Shown: in pieces, positions 9,313 to 22,400 of the stretch
Position numbering within the stretch: the stretch's first letter is position 1
Layout: the number at the start of each line of letters is the position of its first letter
Origin: Neurospora tetrasperma FGSC 2508
Lineage: Eukaryota; Ascomycota; Sordariomycetes; Sordariales; Sordariaceae
Length of the DNA: 64,000 nucleotides
Assembly (NCBI RefSeq): GCF_000213175.1
Contig: NW_009799179.1
Location: 2,618,792-2,682,791, forward strand
Direction: 5' to 3'
The notes under the pieces: model-generated
Databases searched by the model: none
What the model was told of the DNA's origin: nothing
The model's input: the letters and a program-made list of their open reading frames with translations, nothing else
Position numbers and translations under genes: made by a program

Positions 9313-11010
9313 TCAAGTAGTATAGTAAAAATCAGGCCTCATATCCCCCAACTTATCAATCTGCTTCTCATCCAATCCTTCCACAAGATGATCCCTCTCG
9401 CCCCTCAGCCTCTTTCCGTTCTCGGCCCTCAAAAGCGCCGTCATCACAATGGACCCGCCAAAAAGGAAAACAGCCAAGAACCCCATGACAATGGCGTGGC
9501 CCGTCTTGTGGTTCGCGTAGATGTTGCTGCTGATGATGCCCGACAAGTTACCCCAGCCAATGACGAACCCCAGCACGACACCGCGCTTGTACACGCCCTC
9601 GACGTTGTTGGCCATCCAGGTGACCGTGTTGGAGATGCAGGGGTAGATGCCCAGCGCACCCAAAAAGACGCCGACGTACTGCACCGCGGGCGAGTTGGAA
9701 GCCAAAAGCATCGCAAAGCCGGCAACGCCAATGAGCGAGACCAAGATGTTGCAGAGCCCGCGCTGACGGGTGCGGTCGGCGATGTAGCCAATGACCACTG
9801 TGAAGACGGCCGCCGCGGCGTAGGGCGGTACCGACATGAGCTGCGACCGCACCGTCGACGTGTTCCAGCCGAGACCCTTAATGATGGCTGGAAGGAAGAG
9901 CGAGAAGGCGTACAGCGGCATGTCGCAGCCCATGTAAATGACCATGCCGAGCCACATCTTCCAGTCGCGCAGGGATTGGTAAAGGTACGTCATCTGGAAG
10001 GTCTCGTGCTCGGCTGAGGCTTGCTGGTCGAGCTTGAGGCGGCGGACGACGCGGGCGCGGTCGTCTTCGGACAAGAATTTGGCCTCGTCGGGGAAGTCGT
10101 GTACCATCCAGAAGGAAACGAAGCCGATGACGACGGTGAGGAGACCCTCGAGGATAAAGATCCAGGCCCAGCCGGGGCGACTACCGATGCCGTCCATGTG
10201 TTCGATGGCGGCGGCGAGAAGACCGCCAAAGGAACCGGACAAGGCCGCAGCGGAGAAGAAAATGGCAGCGCGAATGCCAAACTCGGAGCGCTTGTACCAG
10301 CACGACAAGTAGTAGTTGACGCCTGGGAATAGACCGGCTTCAGCCAGCCCGAGAAACCATCTGGCTGCCATCAAACCATCCCAGTTGTAACAGAAACCCA
10401 TGCCCACCATGCTACCACCCCAGAAGACCCTGTAATCTTTTGGTTAGCATACTGCATGGCGCAGCCGATAAAAGAACAAGGAAAGTGTTTGAACTAACAT
10501 GATGATGGGAATGAAGATGGAAGGGCGGAACTTCTTCAGCATGATATTCGTGATCGGCTCAAACACCGCATACGAGACGAAGAAAATGCTGAGAGAAGCG
10601 CTGTATTGGCCATCAGACAATTTCAGATCTTTTTGAACACCAGCGATCTTAGCATTGCCGATGTTTGTGCGATCCAAAAAGGCAAGAAGATAGAGTAGGC
10701 ATAGCTAGAGAAGACATGTTAGACCTGTCCGGGCGGCGAAAGGCTTGTATAGTATGAAGAGGGTTACTTACCCATGGGATGAGCATGAAATCGAGACGTC
10801 GAACGAGTTTGCGGTCCTAGAGTATGTGGTGTTAGCATTGCGTAAGGATCATTGCAGAACCTGACCAGGAAGAGTGCAGCGTGGACATACGATTTCTGCC
10901 TTTTCCTCATCTGTCCGATGAGCATCCGGATCAGCGGGAAGGTTGATGCCCTCTTCATGTGTAGAGACGCGGCGACCTTCGCCAGACGACTTTTCCTTAT
11001 CTTCGGTCAT
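9313..11010 (-). CDS. MFS transporter, anion:cation symporter (Dal5/TNA1-like)
   Basis: Four-exon model: 11010-10891, 10816-10772, 10704-10499 and 10429-9313. It gives 495 aa with all junctions in phase. The protein is an integral membrane major-facilitator permease for a small organic anion. The family signature LDFMLIPW...LAFLDRTNIGNAK lies in TM1, followed by SDGQYSASLSIFFVSY, the GxxEAGLFPG segment (MAARWFLGLAEAGLFPGVNYYLSCWYKR) and PGWAWIFILEG, about 12 membrane spans in all. This pattern is that of the fungal allantoate/nicotinate/pantothenate/biotin permeases. The acidic N-terminus of about 40 residues is cytosolic. The start is the ATG at 11010, preceded by CAACC. The substrate cannot be told from sequence. 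The gene is divergent from the monooxygenase gene but 5.9 kb away, so shared control is unlikely. Confidence 0.92.
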
Positions 11011-14000
11011 GGTTGATGAGCTCTCCAGGTAGTACTTTCCCTTGGGTCTGAAGGAGAATATTCGGGCTGTGGTGTGGTAGAACAGAACGTGTCAGTTATG
11101 TAACCAGTGACTGGGCTTCCACGGTGAGGTGCTGTGGGCTTTCAGGTGGTGCTGATGACGGGAGAGGTTGAAGCCTTGCGCGCCGTTCGTTGTCTGTCTT
11201 GATTTCCAAGAGGCAAGATGTAACAAGAAACCAATGACTTATAACGTCCTCGGAGTTGCCTCTGAGGCTTTCGAAACAGGCAGAGGAGGTGAAATGCCAA
11301 TGCACGGGAAGAAGAAATTAATACAAAGAATGAATAGTGAGGTGGAAATAGAAAATCGGGAAGATGAGTTGAGCTCTTATCTGCAAATCGGCACCAAAAA
11401 GGGAGGGAGGGGAAGGCAGGGAATCATGTATCATCATAGCGAATCAACAATGGGATTGGTACGAATCGAGAACATTACAAACCCATTGCTCATGTTTGCC
11501 CAATACGGGGCAGCCTGATTCTGGACTTTGGTCGGCGTGGGTCTTTGTTTTTGGTCCGTTTTTTTGTGCTTCGGAAATGCTCACGCGGGAAACCTCACTG
11601 AATCCTGATCTGCCGAGCTGCCGCAATGTCCTTTCCTTCTTTTGCGTTAGAGGCGTCAAAGGGGGATTGTCAAAGTCGGTCAAGGTGGAGTTTATGGAGC
11701 TTTCCCCAGACGAGGGCGAACGAAACAGAATCCACGTTGTTTGGTTTTGACCCACGCGGAAGGGATGAGATCCCGGAGATGTAGATCGTAGTAAAGGAGG
11801 AGATTGGCGAACGTCGAAGCGACCCAAACCGGAAATTTCGCCGCAATGTGATAAGTTTATGGCATTCCTGTCTAGTAGTTGGGCACTGTGACCTGAACAA
11901 CTCGCCGAGCCCTTCACTGTGTCGAAGAAGCCTTGGTCAAATATTGACCCTATTTGAATGTAGCCGCGCAACGGTGGCACTATTGGTGTTTGCTGTACCG
12001 GTACAGGCCGGGGAGGGGAATGTGGATGAATTGGAGGGAGGGACAGAGAACAATGGAACGTGTGCCCAAAATAGGATAGTCCCGAGGAAGGGGACGGTGC
12101 AGGTGGGGTTGATAATGCGGAGGGGAGGAGGCTAAACCAGCTGGGGCAGCTTATAAGTAGTTTGTAGCATATCCGACACGCCGCATATGCGCCTACGGGC
12201 CCAATTGGGACGCCACCACGGACAGATGGACGGCAGATTACCAATGCACTCAACACCACCTCCACCCCTGCTCCTTGCACACCTCATCCTCGGTATTCGT
12301 AGAGGTACATAATAGTAGCCAGCCATGGAGGCATATAAACGACGGTGAGCATGGATACCAGGGTTGGGCAAACATTCACCTGGCAGCGTGCTCCCCGATG
12401 CCAGAAGCCTCAGGCTTGCTGCTTGCTCCTCCTGCGGTCCCAGCATGCTGGGATCCTGGTTGATATGATCCCCTCAATCTCACATCTTACCAAAACGCTT
12501 TCTAGCATTTGTTATGACAGAGCTCACCAGACTTGCCCGACCGAACTACTCCAGTGTGTTCGCTTGCAGTCACTGTTAATTCACCGGCAATACCCCGCTC
12601 CAGTACCCTCAACAATAACACGACTCGAGAGAGTTGCCTTGTTGGTCGGTTTCTGGACAGGCTTCTACCTGACTGGCTGATGTCCGTGACCCACATGTCG
12701 TAGGATTCTCTCGCCCGAAGACAAAAAGGTGTTCAAGGCAACTGGAGGGTCGGACAATGATACCCAGACAGGGAGATGCACTTTCATCTTTCTAGAAACC
12801 CCTTGGAACATCGACATCAGTGATGCTTGCTTCGTGGTTCGTCAGAGGCTAGCAAACGAGGGAGCAAGAAGTACCTGTGCTCGTGTTTGAATCGCCAAGC
12901 GGGAGTGTCGTGCTGTCTCACCTCACTTTTGCTTGTCCCATGGCCTTGGAACATGACAGCCGGAAAGTAAAGGTGCGGAAAGGAAGGTCTCTTTCTTACC
13001 GGGCTGTACAGTTGTGTTGAGTACCTGATGGACCAGGAATGCCAGATAAATGAATTTGCTTGACCAAGCCAATCTGGCATCCATCATCTGTGGGCGACAT
13101 GGTGTCTCAGCAGACCTTGTATCACCAAATACTCAACCCTAGGAGCCCCCCTCAAGCGCACAGCAGCAACTAGTAACTTCTGCCCATTACGGCCTTTAGT
13201 GAGACTCATGTACCAGATTATTCATTGTTGACGATCCGAAGAACGTCATGCTCGGCGACTGCGCACGCAGAATTCGCCAAGGTCAGTTATGTTTCAGACA
13301 AGAGGAGGGAGGTTTGACACAGACTGTTGTTCCGAGTTTCTGGTCGTTACTAGCAGAGTGCTGATTCGGGGAAGGCTGAATTGATGAGTGCGCTAGATAA
13401 AGAAAATGCATGGATGCACCACACCATCCCGTCCTTAGGTCAAGGTGTGTTGCAACCCGAGTATTGGTTCCGAAGAGAGAACGTGCTGTGTACTGTCTTG
13501 GTGGACAATTTGTTGAGACCAATTTCTTAGTTCACGCTTGGCAGGTGTTTCTGTGTGTGTCCGCGGCGCGGCATGGACAAAAGCATGGCTTGTTTGCTCC
13601 CATGCGGGCGCCACACGAAAAGGGGCAGATGACGATGCCTGGTTTGATGAGAACCGAGTCAAGCAGGGCCGCCGTGTTTGGAATTTGATTTCTTTTTGGG
13701 CGGACCAAGTTTGCTTTGTGTGAAGGTGCGGTCCTTTCGGTTTACCGTTGCTGGCCAGCTGCTGTAGTCCGTCGCCCGAAAGGCCAACAAAGTGGGCGAG
13801 CATGGCATTGTTGGAATGCTTTGGGAAACTTTTCAGGCGTGTACCCGCTCGGGCGACAGCGTATGTCATGGTTATGATTTGTGGGTTATCGTTTGGCAGG
13901 TCTCGTCTGCAATAGCGGCCTATGAGCAAGCAGCCGCTGTCTGGTAGGACTACTTGCGATCCACGTGCTGAGGACGTTCCGCCAGATCTGTGGCTGTACT

Positions 14001-16926
14001 CAGCAAGAAGAAAAGCAATTAGCTATGAAAATCTTGACGATGCTTTTGGAAAATATCGAAGGATTTGCAGCTCCTTGCACTAGTTGAACCGTGTCACCAA
14101 GCTGCTGCAAGCGGCCGCCACGTCCATTGCGTCTGTCCAACCTGCCTTCAAAGCGAACCGTGGCCGTCTCGTTCAGAGGCAAACTGTGGCCTTTTTTTCT
14201 TCTTCTTTTTTTTCTTGAACAAGGACAGATATAAAGACGGTGTCCAATGTGTGTAGGGCTGTAATCCGGTACTTGTATGTGTCTGTGACTAAGGGCATGG
14301 GCTGTAGTATTTTGGGAGGAGGCTAGAGGGCACATACCTGGGCAGTCTCGGCGTTCGAGTCTCCTCTTGGCTAGGGTAAAATCAACCCCATGATAGCGCT
14401 ATCGATCGGGTCGGGCCATAGCAGCCTCTGGACTAGCTCTTCAGGTACCGGTACGCAGTGTGCCAGGACAAGCGAGAAGCTGCCAAGACGAGAAGCGGTT
14501 TTCTAGCTTGCTTCTGTGCTTCCTCCCCTGGCGATAATAAAGCCACCATTTTCTTGGTAGGCGACTGGCAGACTACACCGGGTCAGTCAGGTACCATAGC
14601 CAAGGGCCATGTGGCATGGACAATCTTTTCCCATGGCGGTTGGGAGCTCAACATCGGTAGTGTTGATGAAGCCATGGCTGTTTCCTGTGGCTCTCGACTC
14701 GAGGACTGTGCGATGGAATGATATGGCTGCAGGCGCAATTAGGAGAATTGTGCCAAACGACGAGCGAGATCTGCCAGCTCCCGAAGAGGGCCATGTCGAA
14801 GGTCTCTGGAAAGGTGCAGTGCGTCGGGTGTCCGGCTACACAACCAAGCGACTCGCAATTTAGCGCTTGAGGTTGGCTGTTGGATCCATGGCAATCCAGG
14901 GAATCCCTTCTTGAGCGGCTGTCGTCCAGATAGGCAGGTGATGCGTATACTGTGATTGGAGTATGGATACGCTATGTGGTGGATGTCGTGTTGCCATGGC
15001 GGCAGGGTACCTCGAGGCTTTTGATGGTGGGGGTGGTGGTGGTATATTGGACTTGGCGTCATCAAACACCTGCACCGTCTGCGCCGTCTGCTCCGGAGTG
15101 GCGGCGGCAAATGGCCCCGAACTCGACAACCAGGCGTCCAGGATGGATTTCACCGTGGGGGGCGGCTGATGTCTCTTGATATCGGTCCGGCTTCGGCTAC
15201 TGTCATGTGTGTGTGGACAAGGCAGCCGACGGGGTCGGGCGGTCAGCTGAAGCGCACGGTAGTGATGGGTGTTTGTGTTGACTTGTTGGTGTCGCAGGCC
15301 ACTCAAGATAGACGGGGAGCGTGATTCCGGATCCAAAGCGTGGGACTGCTTTGCTGGAAGCGTGGATTATGCAGTGGGATCGTTGTGATGTTTGTCTTTA
15401 CAAAAAGGTAAAATTGGAGGATGGATGGCCTGGATTCTTGGAACGGTAAGTACCTAAGAGGCAGCTGTGGCAGATCCAGATAGATGTTTGCCAGACGGCA
15501 CGCGGACCGTGACCGGCTTGGATCCCCCGAGTCCTGTGCTCCACTTCAGTTTTCATGACCCGACTGAATGGAGGCTTCCGTGTGCGTTCGGACTTTGGAC
15601 CATGTTGTTGGAACTCGGTGCGCTGGGAAACAGAGGCAATTAGCGGATCACTAACAGTAAAAAACGTCATTCCCCTCGTTACTTGTCCTTCGGGTATACA
15701 ACGGCACAAACCCTTTCTAAATTGCACATCAACAGGTCGTTATCTTAATATAAGAGACTTCTAAAACCTAAGCCGACAATGAACAACTATTTCGAAGCTC
15801 AAGATAGGATATGATGATGTGTGATGGTGACGTCTGCCTTGAGGAGCACGCAAAGAGCGCAGGGTTGAAGTGTTAGAGATCTCGTCACTTGGATGAAAGG
15901 TCTGGGGTGCGAGGCACTTACAGGTAACAAACTGTCCGGGAGGCATTGTACCGAACTCCCGACAGCTTATGCCTGGCCCTCAATGGGCGTATGGAAAGTA
16001 AGGTAGGTAATTATGCGATCACCAGTATTCGTGGAGACAAAACACACTAAACGTCTCTATCCTTATTTGGCTGGCTGTTTACGCAAATGGCGCGCGAAAT
16101 GGCAAACCGTGACGAGTTGTATCGGGCAGGTTTTGCCAGACTGAAAGAATAATACATATTTGCTCTCATGTTTCGCTCTTTCAATCTTTTCTCTCTCTCA
16201 AGCGGTCCCGTGATGCCGCTCGGCAAGTCTGTGACGTTTACCGGAACTCCACTGTTGTTTAGTCTGTGGGGTCGCTTGGTGCGGGGAGATCTGCGCCTTC
16301 CCCATTCCCGCCTAAAGCTTAACTTGACCTTCCCCCAACTTTTCTGTTCCCCGCTTGAGGAGACTTTCGATTGGTAATTGGTCTGACCCCTCACCCCTCA
16401 TTCCATCTTGAAGCTGACAGCTGCCGGACATCGCCCAAAGCCTGATCCCTGCAATATGACTGTCACTTCAAGTTCTGCCAGCTGAAGTCTGCTGTCAATC
16501 GGGAATATCGGATGAAATGTGACTCCACTCACAGCCGGGCAACTGTGACTCTGCTCAGTACACTCGGTCATCAAACCACACCAAGTCACCAAAAATGAAT
16601 TGAAGGGAAAGCGGCAGACAGCGGCACAACTTGAAGTTGGCCATCCCGTCTCGTAGTGGTGAGGCACTGCACGCTGTCATATTTTGACGAGTTGTTCTGT
16701 CGCTCTCCAGCACCCGACAAACCTAGTTCAGGAAGTGCTCTGGGACGTTGAGCTGCCCCTGCTTCAGTTTCTCACCTGAAGCTGCTCCCTGTACACTCAT
16801 ACTATCGACATCGCGATTGACCACACCGAGTCACCACTCAACATACTGGTCCGAGCCACCGCACGCCCCCGGGCCATATTCCCCAACCTCAGCTCTCTCG
16901 GACCGTCCAGTTGGAGACGTGGCTTC
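11011..16926. other. Long divergent intergenic spacer
   Basis: 5.9 kb between the 5' ends of the MFS and monooxygenase genes. The longer open frames here (for example 11444-12280 minus and 14860-15336 minus) have no ATG at their start and resemble no family. One TAGAGGTA lies at 12300-12307. T-rich tracts occur near 14190-14217. No tRNA, 5S rRNA or transposon relic was recognised. It may hold unannotated non-coding transcripts, but nothing specific is visible. Confidence 0.4.
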
Positions 16927-19486
16927 ATGGCGGCTTCAAAGAAAGTTTGCATTGTTGGTGTGTGCATGTTTGCCTTCAATTCACTTCCACTTCCAAGCCA
17001 TCAGTGTTCACTCGTGCCTTCTCTTCTTCGTTTCTTTTCCCTTTCAACACTACGCGTCTGCACATGTGTCGCCAACATCAACATCAAACATGCCACTTTT
17101 CAACCCATCCACTCTTACCTCAACGCCCAATACCGCCACATATCATTTCTGTGCAGTCATGGCTTTCTAACCACTCCCTGCTATAGGTGCTGGCCCGTCT
17201 GGTTTAGTTGCAGCCAAGTCACTCCTCCATGACCAGCCCAAGGGGACCTTCGATGTCACCATCTTCGAAGCGCAGAACCGTGTGGGCGGTCTTTGGCCGT
17301 CGAGGAAGGACGACAACGCCGGTTTGGTTCACCCGCTCATGGTAGCTAACCAGAGCAAACATATCGTCCAGTTCAGCGACCTGGCATGGCCCGATGACGC
17401 CCCCGAATTTCCCAGAGCTTGGCACATTGGGCGCTATCTTGAGGCATACCATGATCGATACTGCCGGGACGCCAAAATCCACCTTGGCCAGCGCGTCGTT
17501 CACTCTGAACTGCTTCAACCATCTGACCAAAGTGTCGAGGGAGCCAAGTGGAAGGTCCGGACATGTTCTCAAGATGGCCAACAGCTCGACCATACGTTCG
17601 ACTACCTACTCGTCGCATCTGGTTTCTTCGGCAAACCGGTGATACCTCCACCAGTGGCCGCTAGTGGTGATATACCGGTGGTCCATAGCAGTCAGTACCG
17701 GACTCTCACCGCCTTACTCGAGCAGACAAAAGGTGTCGGGCGCAAGATCGTGGTGGTTGGAGGCCAAATGTCGGGTGTCGAGATAGCCGGTACTATCGCA
17801 ACCCACCTCTCCTCGGCAATGCATGCGCCTGGCTCGAGCCCGCTTCAGCACTTGGACGAGTACTCGATTCACCATATTTCCCAGAGGCCTGTATGGGTCT
17901 TTCCACTCTTTACCTCACCAAAGGTGCCCATCTTCCATCCATGTCCCCGACTGTTTCCTCTTGGTGCTTTTGCGCTGACTTGTGTGTCTTCTGGCTAGCC
18001 CGCGTCGCCCGCACCGCCCTTCTTGCCCATGGATCTCTGTTCATATAATTTGGCCAACAGACCGGATAATCTGACCAATATGCAAGGCCATGTCTCGATA
18101 GAGGCGGCAAAGACACGTCACTCAATCTTTGAAACAATGCTAGGGACTGATCAATCTGACTTCTCATCCAGTCTGGCCATTACAAACACCGACACGGACC
18201 AGCCCCCTTACCTGGCCGTTAGTGACACTTATGCAGACTTTGTCCGCAGCGGGCTCATCTCGGTGTCACGTGGAAAACTAGACTCGCTGACCGCCGATAC
18301 TGTCACCGTCACAACAGCTCGGGGAGAGGTAAGCAAAATCGACAATGTTGCGGCAGTAGTGCTCGCAACTGGCTTCGAGGCAGCATCGTCCATCTCTTTC
18401 CTGCCGTCCTCTGTTCAAGAGATCTTGTCGGTGGTGCCCTCTGACCTGAACACTACTGTTGCCTTGGCCTTTCACGGTACCCATCATCCGGCAATTCCCT
18501 CCTTGGGGTTTGTGGGTTTCTACCGATCACCCTATTGGGGTGTCATGGAGATGCAAGCCCGCTTTGTCACAGCTTTGTGGGCGGCCGGAGGACCTACTTC
18601 TTCGTCACTTCCTCCCAGATTGGCTGCAGCTCTTGCTGAAGATGATTCCATTGAGCGGACGTTGGCTCTGCGAACTGATCCTCGAGTTTCTCAGTTCCCC
18701 ATGGGCGATTACCCATGGCTCATGCAAGAGTTTTCGAAGGCTCTCGAAATTGACCGCATACCACCGTTGGGGGAAATGCCTAGAGTTCCACCAGCTGACC
18801 AGAGCATGAACATCCTGACACCAGCACGCTATCCCGCAAAGCGAACAAGTGAGGCACAACGTACAGAAGCCACAAAGTCTATTCAGCAGACTGAGAGCAC
18901 AACATGGTCTGGTGTTTCCTCGGCAAGGTTTGTTGCAAAAGCCATCTTCCGTTCCCTTTTAGGGGAATGGAAGCTTGAGAGGGATCTTGTGAGTCGTCTT
19001 CCCACTCACCCGAGCGGGCATTTCAGTGGTACCGCGAGGTTCCTGCTCAGGGAACGTACAAGAGACGGACGTGAAGCCGAGCACGATGCTGCTTTGGAAA
19101 AAGATGACGATATCGGGTTGGAATATCTCTACGTTGAGGAAGGAACGTTCACTGCCTCTAACGGCTTCTCTTTCCGTGCTACGAGGAGATATGTTTGGAG
19201 GTATGATGAAAAGAAAGACAAGCTGAGCGTCTGGTTCGTCAAGACGGACGATCAAAAGAAGGCGGATTATCTGTTCCACCAAGTGGAGTTCGTCATTCCG
19301 GACACAGGGACTGAGGATGCACCCCAAGCATGGCGAGCAAACGCTGGACATCTATGCATCGACGACTTTTACGACGTCGACTACCGCTTCAACTTCAAGG
19401 CCGTCAATCTCAAAGATTGGTCTCTAGCCTACCAAGTCAAGGGGCCGAAGAAAGACTATGTGATTGAGGGGACCTACACACGGTGA
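16927..19486 (+). CDS. Flavin monooxygenase fused to a C-terminal DUF6314 domain
   Basis: Three-exon model: 16927-16957, 17187-17923 and 17999-19486; 751 aa in phase. The first exon ends inside the FAD-binding motif: VCIVG joins AGPSG to give GAGPSG at residues 11-16. A second Rossmann motif, VVGGQMSG (about 200-207), should bind NADPH, and HSSQYR lies just before it. These mark a class B flavin-dependent monooxygenase of the FMO-like group, which oxygenates N- or S-containing nucleophiles. From about residue 570 a separate domain begins: GEWKLERDLVSRL, then GFSFRATRRYVWRYDEKKDKLSVWFVK, HLCIDDFYDVDYRFNF and YQVKGPKKDYVIEGTYTR. I recognise this as DUF6314, of unknown function. The intron inside the nucleotide motif makes the start secure. 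The substrate is unknown, and no cluster partner is nearby. Confidence 0.9.
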
Positions 19487-22400
19487 ATCGGCGATTAGGA
19501 TTGTTCACATGGGAAGCAAGAAGCAGCGTGGTAATGGGACCCATAGTAGCGAGCCACAAATGATGCTTTCACAGATTCTTAGTGTAAGTTAGCCTTGAGT
19601 GTCATAAAAACAGCAAGAAAGTCTGGGCTGACATGTAGTCCATGTACCCACATGCGTATACATACAGGTAGGTGGATGGGAGTGCCGAGAGTTGTGATAG
19701 TGCCACAACCAATATCACCTTCCACCCAGCAACCTGCTCAGTGGCGATGGAATCTTAAGAGATGCGATAAATGCGGTGGCTTTCAGACCATTCGTCTTCT
19801 AGAAGGCTGCAACGAGCCACCCAGAACAGGCGTGCAGTTGATGTTTGCTTTCCCGTAGCTGTCTTCCCGAGCGCAATCAGATGTTTGGCCAATGAAGCCG
19901 AAATTGCTAAACACATAAACAGCTCTTTTTTGAACAAACATACCTCTATCAACGTGAAGGAATACCACAGACCGCAGACACGAAACGACTGTGAGCTGAC
20001 GGAGGGCACATGAGTGGTTATGAGGCAGAACAATGTGAGTCCTTCCTTTTGGCGTCTAAGACACTATTGCGATTCTCACCACTCAACGCGGGCCAGGTAA
20101 CTAATGCAGGTACAGCTACGAGCGGATCTCGATGTTACAGCATCATGTCACTACAAAGCATGGGCATCAGGCCCCTGGCTGTCTAACGATGAGGTACGAA
20201 TAAGTCAGTCCCCTCCAAAAACCGCATGGATCAGCGAGTGGCCAGGGAACCAACGCTCTCACGGAGCACAGCAGAATGCCTAGTGTGTTCACAACCACGG
20301 AGCCGCGATATCAGGTCACTGTTACCTAGAGGTATGACCTGTTGGTGAGAGGTAGGTTGGTAGGTGAAGATGATCATTGCCCTTGGTGTTTGTGGCCTGG
20401 TGTTACCGCACAATAATTCACACTGGAATGAGGGGCTCTGATTTTATTCCGCTTACACAAAGCTTCGATAGATCACTCATTCTTTACAATCCCAAAAGGT
20501 CTGGGAGGGAGACCGTCGCTCGCGCCTACTATCGCCTCATCGGCAACCTACCTGATCTGCCTCATGTTCCTATTATCATGGCTGGAACTCTGTGCTCGTT
20601 GTCTGCACCGCCAAGCCGGCAGGTTACTTCTGTGACCGCAAGTCCAGCAGACAATGGGGTTATATCAGATTGGATCTGCACGTTTTGTCGTACCTTTTGG
20701 TTCAATCACCAATCACGACCGGGATGAGGCGGCCGTTGTCGCATACAAGGCACGCAGCTACCCGTCGAAACAAAGGTCCCGGAAAGTCATACATACCACT
20801 CTGGCCATTCAAGCCAAGGAAATCCCTTTGTCGCGGCGTGAGGGAGGAAGGGCATATCTATACTTCTTGCTCTTCCATTTGGTCGTTGTTTCGAAGTGGT
20901 ATGTTTGACTTTCATGTCCCCTACAACCTCACAAATGACTCCCTCGCAGCTCTTGGCAACGGAAGTTCCTGGGCCATTGGCTGTGATCCGGCTCAAGGGT
21001 GCCATTAATGTCAAAAACGAAAAAAAAAATAAAAAATATGTAACATGCCCGGGGAGGAGACGGGACGGTACGGTGCCATCGTATCTTTGCATGGAGAGAT
21101 TGGATTGGGAAATGGCGATCATTCTCGTCCTTGAAGGCTCCTGTGATTTGACAGCCAAGAAAACCGTCAAGCGCCACCTACCCAGTAATCGTGGAGATCT
21201 GGTTTTGCTTCTTTTCTGCGGTTTCTCAGCTTTGGAGCTCTCACCGTTCCTTTTTATAAGATTCTCCAACCCTACCTCTACCCATGGAGTTTGGGATAAC
21301 CTTAAGTGGTTGGTTGCTGCTCTCACGACGTGGACTATTTGGCAAACCTTGTCTGGAACTAAACTGCATACATCCTCACTGACCTCACACCACCGGGGCA
21401 CAACGATGCTGTCAATCCCTCTGCAGAGGGCAAACAAGCATCCCGTGCCTACAATGGCCCTACGCATATGGCCAGACCCCTGTTCGACACCAAGTTTACA
21501 GATGTACTAACGAACGTCCAACCACCAAGACTATCAAGATCGAGGCCGGCAACCGCTTTCTGACCAGTGTCCGATTCAGCCTGCATCTATAGGTGGAAGA
21601 CGTTTCGTTGTTCTCAACAATGACTACCGGCCAATATTGTCTTCGATTCGCATCATCGTCCGTATCATGTTTTACTCCTACACTGGGAGCACTAAAACCG
21701 TCTTGTCTGGGAAACATATTGCAGCTGATGGGTTCCATATGTTGTGAACCTCGACGAGTTCCGCTTCGACCAATGAACCCGGCGCATACCCATAGCGCGG
21801 TCACACAAGTAATCTGGTTCGAGTCAATCTCCCTGGCCAGACGGACTGGGACACAGCACACCAGCTCAGGGCCAGGAAAGCAGAGCGATATGAAGAAACC
21901 GGATCGTAAGCACGTCTCGGTTATCGAGTGTTTCCCCCGTGCACATCACGACAGCTTGCCAGAGGACATCTGCTGTCTCTTGTTGGCGTTGGACAAATCG
22001 CGCTGGCATCGAACTGCCAATTCGAGGAGTGCCCTTCAACTTTACAACATGCTTCAAGTTGCTAGGATGCTTCTGGTGTTAACATGGTGATGTTGGATGG
22101 CCCCCTTTCCATCAAATGCGTGTCAAACAGTTAGAGCCCCAGAAAGGCATTTGTTTTGCACCCGACCCTCACACAAAGACGGAAGGCAAGTTTGCTTTCC
22201 GACTTACCGGTGGCTTGCATGATACAACACTAAATCTCCTGCTGGATACTGGTTGCTCTCCGCAAGGCCCATGTTACTTCCCTCGTGTTAGGGAGTTAGG
22301 GACGAGAGAGACGGGTTCGTGCCTCGCCGTATGCTGGGAGGACTACCGCACACTTACCTACCTCTATACAATACTCAGACAAACATCAGAAACTCTTCAG

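Noticed and set aside
9388-10332. Plus-strand frames opposite the MFS transporter
   Set aside because: Antisense shadows of the GC-biased third codon positions of the real gene.
11444-12280. 278-codon open frame, minus strand
   Set aside because: It opens with GTG, has no family-like motif and has composition like translated non-coding DNA. It lies in the spacer upstream of the MFS gene.
14330-14380. GTTCGAGTC word suggesting a tRNA T-loop
   Set aside because: The flanking bases do not form the T stem, and no acceptor or anticodon arm can be drawn.
14860-15336. 158-codon frame, minus strand, with a protein-like middle (PTVKSILDAWLSSSGPF)
   Set aside because: The frame begins with TTG and the first ATG comes late. 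No upstream exon could be joined convincingly. It is kept out of the gene list, but a spliced orphan gene is not excluded.
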